A DNA stretch of 64,000 bases. It comes from JAPSGM01 sp963777045. Its GTDB lineage: Bacteria > Chloroflexota > Limnocylindria > QHBO01. This document shows, piece by piece, positions 53,131 to 62,581 of this stretch. The DNA lies in assembly GCA_963777045.1 (NCBI GenBank), contig CAVZPD010000001.1, forward strand, positions 32,086-96,085, written 5' to 3'. Each line of letters opens with the position of its first letter. Positions within the stretch are counted from its first letter, which is position 1. The notes below the pieces were generated by a model, which searched no databases, was not told the DNA's origin, and was given only the letters and a program-made list of their open reading frames with translations. The position numbers and the translations under genes were made by a program.

Positions 53131-54342
53131 CTATCCGCGGTGTGCCGAGTAGAGGTGCACCGGGCCCCCGATCCCCTTGAGCTCGACCGGCCCGATCTCG
53201 GTGAAGCGGCAGGCAGCCTTGGAGGACGATGCCTCGTCCACCACCTCCTGGGTGACCAGCACCTCGCTGGGGCGTGCGTACTCCGCGATCCGCGAAGCCA
53301 GGTTGACGGTCCGTCCAAAGTAGTCTCCCTCCTGGAACAGGACCGGACCGGCGTGCAGCCCGACGTGCGCCGGTGGCAGGCCGACCTCGCGCACGCCGTC
53401 GACCATCTCGAGCGCGGCCAGCACGCCCAGGCCCGGGTCGCGGAAGTGGACCATGACGCCGTCGCCCAGCCACTTCACCGGCTTCCCACCGCGCTCCACG
53501 GAGGTGCGAGTCACGAGCCGATTCAGGCCCTCGGCGAGGTCGGCCGCGGCCGCATCGCCACGTTCCGAGGTCATGCGGGTATAGCCGGTGATGTCCAGGA
53601 AGCAGATCGCGGGCGGGCGGTTCACCCGGGTGATGAGGCCGGCATCGGTCAGGATGGACTCGAAGCCGCTGATCACGTTCGCCGTCCATGCCTGTGCCTG
53701 CTGGGCGTGCCAGATTGCGAGCACCGCCTGGTCACCTGCCTCGTCCACCTCGGCCGCGTCGGTGCTGGTCGAGGCTGCGGCTACTTCGGCAACGTTCGCG
53801 CCGCGCGCGAGCATCGGCTCCATGAGGTCGGTCCGCCACGCCGCTCCGTGCGTCTCGGCAGCACGACGCAGACCATCCCCCAGGACCCGTAGCGCCCGGT
53901 CGACGGAGCGGTGGCTCATCCCCGTCGCCAGCTGCAGCCTGACGAAGGGGACCACCAGCAGCTCATCCTCGCGAATCCGGTCGTCCGGATCGGGAACCGC
54001 GCCTCCGGTTGCCTCGCGGATGATCATCAGCAACTCCTGCGGAAGGCCCGTTCGCTCGCTCACCTGGCGGAACGTCTCGGTCCCGAGCGTCGCGAAGCGC
54101 TGGTAGCTGGGCAGGTCCATGAAGTCGAGGGACAGGTAGCTGCTCTCCAGGCCGCTGGCGAGGGCTTCCAGCTCGATACCGGCACGCTGCAGCGTCAGGG
54201 CCATCTTCGCCCGGCGGACGTCGCCCTTCGTCAGACGGTCGTCGTCATCCGGCGCAATGACCTTCAGGCCGATGAGGCGGTCCAGGTACGCGCGCTCGAC
54301 ACCGGCCCGCATGGCTGCATCGTCGCGCGAGAACTCGCCCAT
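53131..54342 (-). CDS. MerR-like HTH domain fused to a class III nucleotide cyclase
   Basis: The product is 403 residues from ATG 54342; ATG 54354 is also possible. Residues about 10-65 (AGVERAYLDRLIGLKVIAPD, then RLTKGDVRRAKMALTLQRAG) look like a MerR-type winged helix. A helical linker follows. The C-terminal cyclase (about 230-395) is intact, with Asp in FLDITGYTRMTSE, GDGVMVHF, and Asn/Arg in GRTVNLASRIAEYA. The fusion suggests control by a DNA- or ligand-binding head. Next to AKR and VOC genes on the same strand. Confidence 0.88.
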   Translation of the reverse strand: MGEFSRDDAAMRAGVERAYLDRLIGLKVIAPDDDDRLTKGDVRRAKMALTLQRAGIELEALASGLESSYLSLDFMDLPSYQRFATLGTETFRQVSERTGLPQELLMIIREATGGAVPDPDDRIREDELLVVPFVRLQLATGMSHRSVDRALRVLGDGLRRAAETHGAAWRTDLMEPMLARGANVAEVAAASTSTDAAEVDEAGDQAVLAIWHAQQAQAWTANVISGFESILTDAGLITRVNRPPAICFLDITGYTRMTSERGDAAAADLAEGLNRLVTRTSVERGGKPVKWLGDGVMVHFRDPGLGVLAALEMVDGVREVGLPPAHVGLHAGPVLFQEGDYFGRTVNLASRIAEYARPSEVLVTQEVVDEASSSKAACRFTEIGPVELKGIGGPVHLYSAHRG

Positions 54343-54386
54343 CGGCCTCAGCATATCCGCCGAAGGGCGTGGCTGGGTGAAAGGCG

Positions 54387-55172
54387 CTAGGCCGGCTGAT
54401 CCATCTTGAGCAGGCCAAACATGGCGCCCTGCGGATCGGTCACGATCGCGAAGCGTCCGCCCGGCATGGGCGACGGAGCCACCACCTCGTTCGCGCCGGC
54501 CTCGCGCGCCCGTCGGAACGCCTCGTCCACGTCCGCGACGCTGAAGTACGGCATCCAGTAGCTGGGCATCCCGGCAGGGACCATGGCGCTCATCTCCATG
54601 CCGCCAAGGATGCTCTCGCCATCGGCCTTGAACTCGTGGTAGTCCGGCTGGCCTTCGCCCATGGGCGAGGTGGTGGTCGACCAACCGAAGACATCAGCGT
54701 AGAAGGCGCTCGCGGTGTCGAAGCCGCGGGCGTTGAGCTCGGCCCAGCCAAAGCTGCCGACATCGGCGGTCCGGAAGCTGCCCGTGCCGGCGGGCTGCCA
54801 AGCCGAGATGACCGCGCCGGTCGGGTCGGCGAAGACGGCCATCCTGCCCATGGCGCCAACGTCGAATGCAGGCGCCAGGACGCTCCCGCCGGCCGCCTGG
54901 ACCTTCTCGCCCAGGGCGGCGGCGTCATCGGTGCCGATGTAGAGGTTCCAGCTGGTGGGCGCATCGGGGTTCATCTTCCCGCCGATGCCGGCCACGTCCT
55001 CTCCGCCATCGGCCAGGTGCGCGATGCCGTAGCCCCCGTACTGCGGATCTTCGCTCACCTCGATGTTCCAGCCGAGGAGCTTCCCGTAGAACTCGCGCGA
55101 TGCCGCCGGGTCCGAGCTCGACAGGTCCACCCATGCTGGGCGTCCTGCTCGTGGGTTCGTGCCGCCTGCCAT
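54387..55172 (-). CDS. Two-domain VOC protein
   Basis: The product is 261 residues with two VOC units, about 10-120 and 140-255, each with the AxxFYxxxFGW-type helix (SREFYGKLLGW and ASAFYADVFGW) and an FADPTGA/VTDPQGA beta strand. The ATG at 55172 has GGAGGAG about 10 bases upstream. Similar proteins are annotated as bacteriocin- or antibiotic-resistance VOC proteins, but function is unproven. It lies upstream of the MerR-cyclase gene. Confidence 0.88.
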   Translation of the reverse strand: MAGGTNPRAGRPAWVDLSSSDPAASREFYGKLLGWNIEVSEDPQYGGYGIAHLADGGEDVAGIGGKMNPDAPTSWNLYIGTDDAAALGEKVQAAGGSVLAPAFDVGAMGRMAVFADPTGAVISAWQPAGTGSFRTADVGSFGWAELNARGFDTASAFYADVFGWSTTTSPMGEGQPDYHEFKADGESILGGMEMSAMVPAGMPSYWMPYFSVADVDEAFRRAREAGANEVVAPSPMPGGRFAIVTDPQGAMFGLLKMDQPA

Positions 55173-55281
55173 GGCCGGTCTCTCCTCCGACGCAACCCTG
55201 CGTCCTTCCGAGCCGATGCGTCGGCTCACACAACCAACTACACCCCAACCGTGTAGCCGGTTCACCCCGTTGCCGTGGCGC

Positions 55282-56133
55282 CTACGGGGCGCCGATGTAG
55301 TCCACCGTGACCTTCGACACCGCTAGGTCTTCTCCGGCGGCCCCGTAGCCATCACACCAGGCGGTGTAGGCATGCAGCTCGTTGTCGACCTGCGGGCTGG
55401 CAATCGAAGGCGCCTCGAGGACCGCCAGGGCCTGCGTCGCGGCCACTCCCGAACCAGGGGTTGCCGCCATGGGGACCAGTGGGCCGCCAGGTTGCGTTCG
55501 GTAGAGGCCGCAGTGGCCCTCGTAGCTGGAGGTGGCATCGGAGATCCAACCGGTGAAGCCAACCACCGTTGCGCTATCCGGCAGGTGGATCGGACAGGTC
55601 AGTACGCCATAGCCGGCGGTAATGAAGCGGAAGCCGATGGTGCCGTCATACGACGTGGCGCTGCTGATCGGCTGCATGTCCGAACCGGCGCAGCTGTAGT
55701 GCTGCATCTGGTCGGAACGGGCGAACGACGCTGGGTCGAGTCCGCCCAGGGTGTCCGCGTCAATCGCATCAGTCTTCGCCATGAACTCAGTCGAATCAAG
55801 CCCATCGAGCTTCGTGGCATTGACGACCGGCTGCTTCCCCGGGCCAAGCGCTCCGAGTCGATTCATGAACGCGGCCATCTGCTCACGTGTGACGTAGCCC
55901 TGCGGACAATACTTGCCACCGCCGCAGCCACCGGTAACCCCGGCATCGGCAATCGCGCTGATGTCACTGTGAAAAGGGTTGGAGCTCGGAACGTCGGAAA
56001 ATTGATGCGACGCCAGCGCCCACATCGGGATTGCAAGCGCTGCGGCGGCAATCACCAGCGGCAGGACTAGCCGTCGGGGCCGCCAGGTCGTCCTGCCGGT
56101 GCGGCCAAAGTGGAGCTTGCCAAATGTGCGCAC
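55282..56133 (-). CDS. Secreted SLH-domain protein
   Basis: The product is 283 residues from GTG 56133, supported by GGGAGG eight bases upstream. A long basic N-terminus precedes a signal anchor (LVLPLVIAAAALAIPMWAL), then one S-layer homology unit (FSDVPSSNPFHSDISAIADAG...YVTREQMAAFMNRL). A C-terminal beta domain has two or more cysteines and YDGTIGFRFITAGYGVLTC. It should attach to secondary cell wall polymer. Confidence 0.82.
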   Translation of the reverse strand: MRTFGKLHFGRTGRTTWRPRRLVLPLVIAAAALAIPMWALASHQFSDVPSSNPFHSDISAIADAGVTGGCGGGKYCPQGYVTREQMAAFMNRLGALGPGKQPVVNATKLDGLDSTEFMAKTDAIDADTLGGLDPASFARSDQMQHYSCAGSDMQPISSATSYDGTIGFRFITAGYGVLTCPIHLPDSATVVGFTGWISDATSSYEGHCGLYRTQPGGPLVPMAATPGSGVAATQALAVLEAPSIASPQVDNELHAYTAWCDGYGAAGEDLAVSKVTVDYIGAP

Positions 56134-56284
56134 GGTCCGGGCCTCCCAAGCGAGAAGATGTCGTCGAGGCCACCCTACGCCCGCACCACAACCAGCGACG
56201 GGCGAGCCGACAGCGGACGCTCCGTCTCGGTTGCGCCTGCCGCGATCGATCAACATGCACCCAAATCCCATGCAGAGGACGAGC

Positions 56285-56668
56285 ATGCTCAACGACCACC
56301 CGGTCTTCCCCATCCTGCTCTCGAAGGATCTCGACGCGAGCCGACACTTCTACCACGAGATCCTGGGGCTGCCGATCCTCCGCGAAGATCCCGGCGACCG
56401 GATCGTGTTCGGCAGCGGCGGGGGAACCCAGCTGGTCTGCACGAGCAGCACGACCGGCACGCGGGACACCCAGACGCAGATGGCCTGGAAGGTACCGGAT
56501 GTCAAGGCTGCGCGGGACGAGCTCAGGGCTCGCGGGGTCCGCATCGAGGAGTACACCGCCCCCGATCCGGTGACCCACGATGGCATCGCGGACATGGGGC
56601 ACTCGTGGGCCGCGTGGTTCATCGATCCCAGCGGGAACGTACTCGCGCTCGTCGAGCCAAAAGGCTAG
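56285..56668 (+). CDS. VOC/glyoxalase-superfamily protein
   Basis: The product is 127 residues from ATG 56285, with AGAGGA six bases upstream. One VOC unit is present: FPILLSKDLDASRHFYHEILGLPI, then VPDVKAARDELRARGV and WFIDPSGNVLALVEPK. Substrate unknown. It diverges from the SLH gene by about 150 bases. Confidence 0.88.
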   Translation: MLNDHPVFPILLSKDLDASRHFYHEILGLPILREDPGDRIVFGSGGGTQLVCTSSTTGTRDTQTQMAWKVPDVKAARDELRARGVRIEEYTAPDPVTHDGIADMGHSWAAWFIDPSGNVLALVEPKG

Positions 56669-56755
56669 TGGCCGTCGCTTCACCACCTGACGCGGTCGGC
56701 CATCTGGGACGATACGGACGCCATCAACCGCTTCCTCGCCGGCTGACGGCCTGGC

Positions 56756-58768
56756 CTACGCAGGCGCGACGTTGCGCAGCACCTCGCAGATCTCCTCGCC
56801 GTAGCGATCGACCTTGACCGGCCCCATCCCGGCGACGCCGGCGAGCGCCGAGTCGTTCGCGGGGTTGGCCGCCGCGATTGCGCGAAGCGTCGCGTCGTGC
56901 GCGACGACGTAGGCTGGGACGCCGTCGCGTCGTGCTCGGTCGCGACGCCACTCAGCCAGCTTCGCGAACCGCTCCTGCTCGTGCTCCGAGGCCGGCGCGA
57001 CGACGGGTCGCGGACGCCTCCCGCCGCTCGGCCGCGACGGTGCTCGGTGGGACGCCAGACCCGCGGACGACGTCAGCTCGGCCAGGAAGCGGCTCGGCCG
57101 CTGATCGCCGACGTGGCCGCGCTGGCTGGTGCGTGTCGCGGACCAGGACAGGGCGAGGTGCTCCTTCGCCCGGGTGACGGCCACGTAGAGCAGCCGTCGC
57201 TCCTCCTCGATGGCCACGTCGCTCTTGAAGGCATGGCGGATGGGCAGGCTTCCCTCTTCGAGCATGGGCAGGAAGACCGCCTGCCACTCGGCGCCTTTCG
57301 CGCCGTGGATCGTGGAGAGGGTCACGCCGTCGGCCCGTCCATCGGCCTCGACGCTGGCGAGGCGGCTTAGCTCGGCGACGAGGTCCGGTACGTCGGCGCC
57401 GGGGTGCTCCGTCGCGTAGCGGGCGACGATGGCCAGCAGCGTCTCGAAGCTCTGCTGCCGCTCGGCGGCCGCCGGATCGTCACGCGGAGCGTCGGGCGCG
57501 TAGCCCAGCTCGCGCCAGCGTTCGGCCGCGTACGCCTCCAGGTCGCTCCGGCCGGTTGCGGTAGCCAGGGCACGGACGGCGGCACGCACGTCGGCCGATT
57601 GGAAGAAGGGGACGCCCGTGAAGCGGAAGGGAATGCCATCGGCACGCAGGCGTGTAGCGATCGGCTCCAGCTGGTAGTTCGTCCGCGTCAGGACGGCAAT
57701 CTCGCTCGCCGGCGTGCCGGCGTCCCGGCGCGCGCGGATGGCGGTGGACAGCTTGTCCAGCTCCGCTCCCTCGTTGGCGTGGCGACGAATCTCCGGCTCG
57801 GGGCCGTCGGGAGAGGTCGATACCAGCTGGGGCCCGCTCCCCGCCCGGACCAGGCGATTGGCCAGGGCGAGCACCTGCGGGGTGCTGCGGTAGTTCCGGA
57901 CGAGGCTGACCGTGGCAGCGTCCGGGAAGCGCCGCTTGAACTCCAGCAGGTACGACGGGGTGGCGCCGGTGAACGAGTAGATGGTCTGGTTCGGGTCCCC
58001 CACCACGGCAATGTCACGCCGATCACCGAGCCAAGCCTCCAGGAGCGCCTGCTGCAGCGGGTTGGTGTCCTGGTACTCGTCGACGCTGAACCACGCGTAG
58101 CGACGCCGCACCAGGCTGGCAGCCGCGGGATCGGCCTCGTAGAGGCGAACCGCCTCCTCGAGCAGGTCCTCGAAGTCGAGCCGGCCGGATCGTTCCTTGG
58201 CCCGTTCGTAGTCGGCATAGAGGCGGCCCATCAGGTCGACCGGGATCGGCGGCGAGCGGTCACCCTGCTGTGCCCGGCGCGCGTACTCCCCTGGCACGAT
58301 CCGGCGGTTCTTGGCCCACTCGATCTCGTCGGCCAGGTCCTTCGTGGCGGTGAAGCGGTAGTTGCCAGGCAGCCCTCTCGCCAGCGGACGGACGAGGGGC
58401 AGCTTCGATTCGACGAGCGGCGGAAGCTCGCGGCCGCGCGTCGCGGGCCAGAAGTGGCGCAGCTGCGCGAGCGCCGCCGCGTGCAGCGTGTTGGCCGTGG
58501 CGTGCCGCAGTCCCAGCCCGCGCAGCCGGCCCTCCATCTCCCGCGCGGCCTTCGTGGTGAACGAGACGACCAGCACCTGCCGCTCGTCCACGCCAGCGGT
58601 CGCCACCGCGTAGGCCACGCGGTGGCTGATGACGCGCGTCTTGCCGGTCCCCGCGCCCGCCAGGATGACGACGGGACCGATCACCGCCTCCGCCGCCTCG
58701 CGCTGCTCCGGGTTGAGGTCGGCGAGGACCTGCTCCGCGCTGACCGCGCTCCCGGGAGCCGTGGTCAA
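56756..58768 (-). CDS. UvrD2-like superfamily 1 DNA helicase with HRDC domain
   Basis: The product is 670 residues. Walker A is LAGAGTGKTRV (38-44), motif II DEYQDTNPLQQ, motif III VVGDPNQTIYSF, motif IV VRNYRS and motif VI RLLYVAVTRAKEHL. After about residue 590 an HRDC domain appears (FAKLAEWRRDRARRDGVPAY, then AGVAGMGPVKVDRYGEEI). This is the actinobacterial UvrD2 layout. The TTG at 58768 overlaps the small upstream gene's TGA. It functions in DNA repair. Confidence 0.92.
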   Translation of the reverse strand: MTTAPGSAVSAEQVLADLNPEQREAAEAVIGPVVILAGAGTGKTRVISHRVAYAVATAGVDERQVLVVSFTTKAAREMEGRLRGLGLRHATANTLHAAALAQLRHFWPATRGRELPPLVESKLPLVRPLARGLPGNYRFTATKDLADEIEWAKNRRIVPGEYARRAQQGDRSPPIPVDLMGRLYADYERAKERSGRLDFEDLLEEAVRLYEADPAAASLVRRRYAWFSVDEYQDTNPLQQALLEAWLGDRRDIAVVGDPNQTIYSFTGATPSYLLEFKRRFPDAATVSLVRNYRSTPQVLALANRLVRAGSGPQLVSTSPDGPEPEIRRHANEGAELDKLSTAIRARRDAGTPASEIAVLTRTNYQLEPIATRLRADGIPFRFTGVPFFQSADVRAAVRALATATGRSDLEAYAAERWRELGYAPDAPRDDPAAAERQQSFETLLAIVARYATEHPGADVPDLVAELSRLASVEADGRADGVTLSTIHGAKGAEWQAVFLPMLEEGSLPIRHAFKSDVAIEEERRLLYVAVTRAKEHLALSWSATRTSQRGHVGDQRPSRFLAELTSSAGLASHRAPSRPSGGRRPRPVVAPASEHEQERFAKLAEWRRDRARRDGVPAYVVAHDATLRAIAAANPANDSALAGVAGMGPVKVDRYGEEICEVLRNVAPA

Positions 58769-59001
58769 GCGGCTGGCTTCCCGCCCAGCAGGGCCAGCAG
58801 CGCGTGGACGCGCCGGTCGATCTCGTTCAGCTGGTGGAGGATCCTGGCCCGGTCGCTGTGCCCCCGGTAGGCCCCGAGCCGGCTCACGCGATCGGCCAGG
58901 TCGCCGGCGAGCCCTTCGTAGTCCACGGCCTCGCTGCCGGGCTCCACCGCGGTCTCCCCCATCTCCCGGCGCCGAGCTTCGAGGTGGTCGCTGAGTGGCA
59001 T
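58765..59001 (-). CDS. Small helical protein upstream of uvrD2-like gene
   Basis: The product is 78 residues and the family is not recognised. ATG 59001 follows GGGGAG by about five bases. It begins MPLSDHLEARRREMGE and ends in a helix HQLNEIDRRVHALLALLGG. The stop TGA overlaps the helicase TTG, indicating coupling. Possibly a helicase partner; this is inference. Confidence 0.72.
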   Translation of the reverse strand: MPLSDHLEARRREMGETAVEPGSEAVDYEGLAGDLADRVSRLGAYRGHSDRARILHQLNEIDRRVHALLALLGGKPAA

Positions 59002-59148
59002 CTTCACTCCCCGTTCCGTCTGCCGCGCCGATGGGCAACTCCTCGGCGACGGCCTCCCCACAACGATACTCGCCCTGGCGCGACAGCTCGGCTGTCGCGC
59101 CGACCCTCCCTATCCACGTTTCTTGCGGGGCGAGTAGGATCGGAGGAT

Positions 59149-60072
59149 ATGACCGACGCGACCGACTTCGATCGAACGATCCTGCACGAGCTGACGCCCG
59201 AGGCGGAGCGGCTGCTCGCCCGCCACATGGGCGTGGCGCAGGACTGGTACCCGCACGAGTACGTCCCCTACCGGCTCGGCCGCGACTACGACCGCGAACC
59301 GTGGACGCCCGAGCAGCCGCGGCTGACCGGCGTGGCACAGACCGCGTTCGAGATCGGCCTGCTGACCGAGGACAACCTGCCGAGCTACCACCGCCTGATT
59401 CACCGCGAGTTCGGCAAGGGCGACGGTGCCTGGATGGCCTGGGTGGGCCGATGGACGGCCGAGGAGGGGCGGCATGCCATCGTGCTGCGGGACTACCTGA
59501 CGGTGACCCGCAACATCGATCCGGTGGCCCTCGAACAGGGCCGCATGACGACCACCCAGCAGGGCTTCGATTTCGCCGGCAACAGCGTGCTGCACAGCTT
59601 CGTCTACGTGGCGTTCCAGGAGCTCGCCACCCGGATCTCACACCGCAACACGGGCCGCTACTCCGATGACCCGGTGGCGGACCGCATCATGGTCCGCATC
59701 TCGACCGATGAGAACCTCCACATGGTCTTCTACCGCGACATGGTGGCGGCCGCGCTGGCGCTGCAGCCATCGGCGACCATCTGCGCCATCACCGATGAGG
59801 TGCTCGGCTTCAAGATGCCCGGCATCGGCATCCCCGGCTTCCGTCGCAAGGCGGCGGAGATCGCCAAGGCCGGCATCTACGACATTCGCGCCCACCGCGA
59901 CGAGGTCCTGCTGCCGCTCCTCAGCCACTGGAAGGTCTTCGAGCTGGACGGGCTCGACCCCGAAGCGGAAACGGCGCGAACGAAGCTGGCCGAGCACCTC
60001 GAGTCGCTGGACGTCGCGGCGAAGCGCTCCGAGGAGCGGCGCCGAGAGAGGGAGCTCCCCGCCGGCGGCTAG
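59149..60072 (+). CDS. Acyl-ACP desaturase (stearoyl-ACP desaturase family)
   Basis: The product is 307 residues from ATG 59149, with GGAGG four bases upstream. The ferritin-like di-iron sites are visible: WTAEEGRHAIVLRDYL and STDENLHMVFYRDM. It is the soluble type that inserts a cis double bond in acyl-ACP. Typical of actinobacteria and Chloroflexota. Useful for membrane fluidity. Confidence 0.9.
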   Translation: MTDATDFDRTILHELTPEAERLLARHMGVAQDWYPHEYVPYRLGRDYDREPWTPEQPRLTGVAQTAFEIGLLTEDNLPSYHRLIHREFGKGDGAWMAWVGRWTAEEGRHAIVLRDYLTVTRNIDPVALEQGRMTTTQQGFDFAGNSVLHSFVYVAFQELATRISHRNTGRYSDDPVADRIMVRISTDENLHMVFYRDMVAAALALQPSATICAITDEVLGFKMPGIGIPGFRRKAAEIAKAGIYDIRAHRDEVLLPLLSHWKVFELDGLDPEAETARTKLAEHLESLDVAAKRSEERRRERELPAGG

Positions 60073-60622
60073 CCGGACCCGTCAGCGACGCGCGACCAGC
60101 GCCGGGCCGGTGACCGGCATCGGCTTCCGGGAGAGGACCAGGTCGAGCGTCATGCGCGTGCCGCCGTGGATGTCGCGCCTTGTCGGCCAGGGCAGCCGGG
60201 ACACGTGCCTGGAGGGCGTTGAGCGCGGCCGCCTCGGTCGTCGGGGCCGGCCCGGTCGCCTGCTGGACCCTTCTTCGACTTCAGGCCGCGCCGGTACGCC
60301 GCTTCCCGACTCCTCGCCGAAACGCTCGCCGCGGACGTAGGCGGTGAGCAAGATAGATCGGTCCCAACGATGCCCTAAGGCTTGTTGGGGTCCGGGATCG
60401 CAACATCTATCGAATGCCGGTGAGCACAGGAGCCGCACGCGGGAGGCCCCCAGGCTCAGCACAAACCGATAGATGTGACAGACCCGCACCGGGCAGCGGC
60501 TTGGGGTGCGCCCTGACCCCATAGATGAGCCTGCTGGGAAGCGAGATGAACGCTGCGGGGGGTGCCGCACTCATACTCCGTGATCGATCCCATGATGAGG
60601 ACCGATCAGACGGGAGCGAGGG
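60073..60622. other. 550-base spacer with inverted repeats, no clear gene
   Basis: ACATCTATCG (60403-60412) and CGATAGATGT (60467-60476) form a perfect 10-bp inverted repeat 54 bases apart. Related GATAGATCG (60352) and CATAGATGAG (about 60515) occur nearby. CCCAAC/GTTGGG (60363-60389) is a possible hairpin. A minus-strand open frame near 60082-60240 might be a remnant but matches nothing I know. The sigma factor promoter must lie here. Confidence 0.5.
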
Positions 60623-61171
60623 ATGGAGCGGAGGCTCGTCGAGCGGGCGATGCACGGCGACGAGGAGGCGTTCGACCTGCTGGTCGGGCGCATCGGGGAC
60701 CGCCTCTACTCCGTGGCGCGCCGGATCCTGCGCGACACGACCCTGGCACAGGACGCCACGCAGCAGGCGCTGCTTGACACGTGGCGAAACCTTCCAAAGC
60801 TCAGGGATCCCGATCGCTTCGAGGCATGGGCCTATCGGCTCCTGGTGAACGCATGTCATGCCGAAGCGCGCCGCGAAGGACGTCAGCGCGGCAACCTTCG
60901 ACTGCTGCCTCACGACGAGCCGACAGTTCCGGATCCTGCCTCGCACATCGCCAATCACGATCAGCTCGACCGCGCGTTCGGCCAGCTCAGCGTTGAGCAC
61001 CGATCCGTGGTCGTGTTGGTCCATTACCTCGGACTGACGCCAACCGAGGCGGCCGATGCCATGGGGACGCCCGCCGGCACCGCCCGCTCGCGGCTGCACT
61101 ACGCACTCGAACAGATGCGCACGGCGCTGCAGGCCGATGCGCGAATCAGCGAACAGCGAGGCACGGCATGA
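60623..61171 (+). CDS. ECF RNA polymerase sigma factor
   Basis: The product is 182 residues. Region 2 has FDLLVGRIGDRLYSVARRIL and LAQDATQQALLDTWRNL. Region 4 has QLSVEHRSVVVLVHYLGLTPTEAADAMGTPAGTARSRLHYALEQM. GGAGCGAGGG precedes the ATG. Its end overlaps the next gene (ATGA at 61168-61171), a sigma/regulator pair. Confidence 0.92.
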   Translation: MERRLVERAMHGDEEAFDLLVGRIGDRLYSVARRILRDTTLAQDATQQALLDTWRNLPKLRDPDRFEAWAYRLLVNACHAEARREGRQRGNLRLLPHDEPTVPDPASHIANHDQLDRAFGQLSVEHRSVVVLVHYLGLTPTEAADAMGTPAGTARSRLHYALEQMRTALQADARISEQRGTA

Positions 61172-62487
61172 CGCGCAACGACCAGTTCATCGAGCGGTTG
61201 GAGGCGTACCTCGACGAGCACGAGGGCATCACTCCCCTGCCCGATGCGGTTAGTGACGCTGTCCGCGGCCGGCTTCCGAAGACACGACAGGACCGGCCCC
61301 TTCGCGGGCTGGCGAGGTTGATGACCATGAACAGCACCGTGCGTTACGGGATCGCCGCAGCCGTGGTTGGACTGGTGGCGCTCGTGGGATGGAACGTCCT
61401 GAACAAGAGCGCCGTCGGTCCGCCATCGACGACCGCGACACCAGTATCGACGTCAACGCCGCAGGCTTCCGCACCGCCTGCCGCCATGCCCGCCCAGTTG
61501 CAGGGGCAGCACTACTACGGGCCCGCAGGTGATGCGTCGACCGCAGGCACCATCGATACCGCAGAGCTCGTGATCAACCCGAGCGGGCTGAGCATCAACG
61601 GCAACGGGGCCAGGTCTCAGTACTTCTCGATCCCCACGTCGGTGGGATCGGACCGCTTCACGCTGCGATCGACGAACAGCAGCCAGGGGTGCCAGGAGGG
61701 CGATGAGGGGACCTACACCTGGCAGCTGTCGGAACTCGGCGCCAAGCTGCTCCTGACCGCCGAGGATGACGCCTGCGCCGATCGTGCCGCCGCGCTCTCC
61801 GGCGTCTGGCTGCACAACGGCTGCAAGAATGCCGACGGCTTCTGCCCCGGCGACCTCGACCCGGGCTCGTACGTGTCCGGCTACTTCCGGGCGCGGACGA
61901 CAGGCGGGGCGTGGGAGCCCCGCATCGGGAGGTTCTCCTACAGCGTCCCCGACGGCTGGTCGGCCTTCGCCGATTGGCCCGACGGTTACGGGCTGACGCC
62001 GCAGGCGGAGTATGCCGCCTTCGATGGTTCGGACTGCTACGACTGCGCGGGGGCGCGGGACACGATCATGGTCCTGGTCGACTTCGGCGCGGCTGCCGAG
62101 GACTGCTCGGATGCGAACGTGGAGGGCGTCGGCTCGCGTGCCGAGGACCTGGTTGCGTGGCTGACGCAGCATCCGGGCCTGGTGATCAGCGACGTCAGCC
62201 AGACGACGATCGATGGGCGCGCGGCAACGTCCCTGGCCGTCAGCGCGGCAAGCGACTGGACGGTCACCTGCGGCGAGGCCGATCCCTTCGTGGCAGTGCC
62301 GGTCTTCTTCAAGGAGACGGGTGCCGCGTACGCGCTGCCCCATGGCGACACGTGGCAGCTCTTCGTCTTCGACGTCGGGCCTGATCACACGGTGGTCGTC
62401 GTGGTCGACGCGGCGGGCATGAATGACTCGAGCGCGTTCCTCGAGCAGGCCATGCCCATCATCGAGACGTTCGCCTTCCACGAGTAG
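61168..62487 (+). CDS. Membrane-anchored anti-sigma-like protein with large external domain
   Basis: The product is 439 residues. A short cytosolic N-terminus with helices (about 1-55) is followed by one transmembrane segment (VRYGIAAAVVGLVALVGW) and a Thr/Ser/Pro linker. The large external part has eight or more cysteines (such as GCQEGDEG, NGCKNADGFCPGD, CYDCAG). Coupling to the ECF gene makes it the probable anti-sigma. The external domain may sense envelope signals or be cargo. No family is recognised. Confidence 0.72.
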   Translation: MTRNDQFIERLEAYLDEHEGITPLPDAVSDAVRGRLPKTRQDRPLRGLARLMTMNSTVRYGIAAAVVGLVALVGWNVLNKSAVGPPSTTATPVSTSTPQASAPPAAMPAQLQGQHYYGPAGDASTAGTIDTAELVINPSGLSINGNGARSQYFSIPTSVGSDRFTLRSTNSSQGCQEGDEGTYTWQLSELGAKLLLTAEDDACADRAAALSGVWLHNGCKNADGFCPGDLDPGSYVSGYFRARTTGGAWEPRIGRFSYSVPDGWSAFADWPDGYGLTPQAEYAAFDGSDCYDCAGARDTIMVLVDFGAAAEDCSDANVEGVGSRAEDLVAWLTQHPGLVISDVSQTTIDGRAATSLAVSAASDWTVTCGEADPFVAVPVFFKETGAAYALPHGDTWQLFVFDVGPDHTVVVVVDAAGMNDSSAFLEQAMPIIETFAFHE

Positions 62488-62493
62488 ACCGAT

Positions 62494-62527
62494 GCGAGAG
62501 CCGCTCGCTCCGACGGGCGGCTCTCGC
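62494..62527 (+). terminator. 11-bp hairpin after the anti-sigma-like gene
   Basis: GCGAGAGCCGC pairs with GCGGCTCTCGC around a 12-base loop, seven bases after the stop codon. It is the first of two back-to-back stems. Confidence 0.55.
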
Positions 62528-62531
62528 CAGC

Positions 62532-62568
62532 GTTGCCGCGTCCGGCGCCCGAGCGCGGACGCGGCAAC
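62532..62568. terminator. 13-bp hairpin, second of the pair
   Basis: GTTGCCGCGTCCG pairs perfectly with CGGACGCGGCAAC around an 11-base loop, four bases after the first stem. With the convergent membrane cyclase on the other strand this probably ends transcription in both directions. There is no U-run. Confidence 0.6.
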
Positions 62569-62581
62569 CTCTCTGGATTTC

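Noticed and set aside
56756..59641. UvrD-like helicase extended to 961 residues
   Set aside because: The added part is antisense to the desaturase gene and covers the small coupled gene; homology starts just after TTG 58768.
60082..60240. Possible C-terminal gene fragment on the minus strand
   Set aside because: The reading has a protein-like end, but I could not match it to any family and it has no start; not called.
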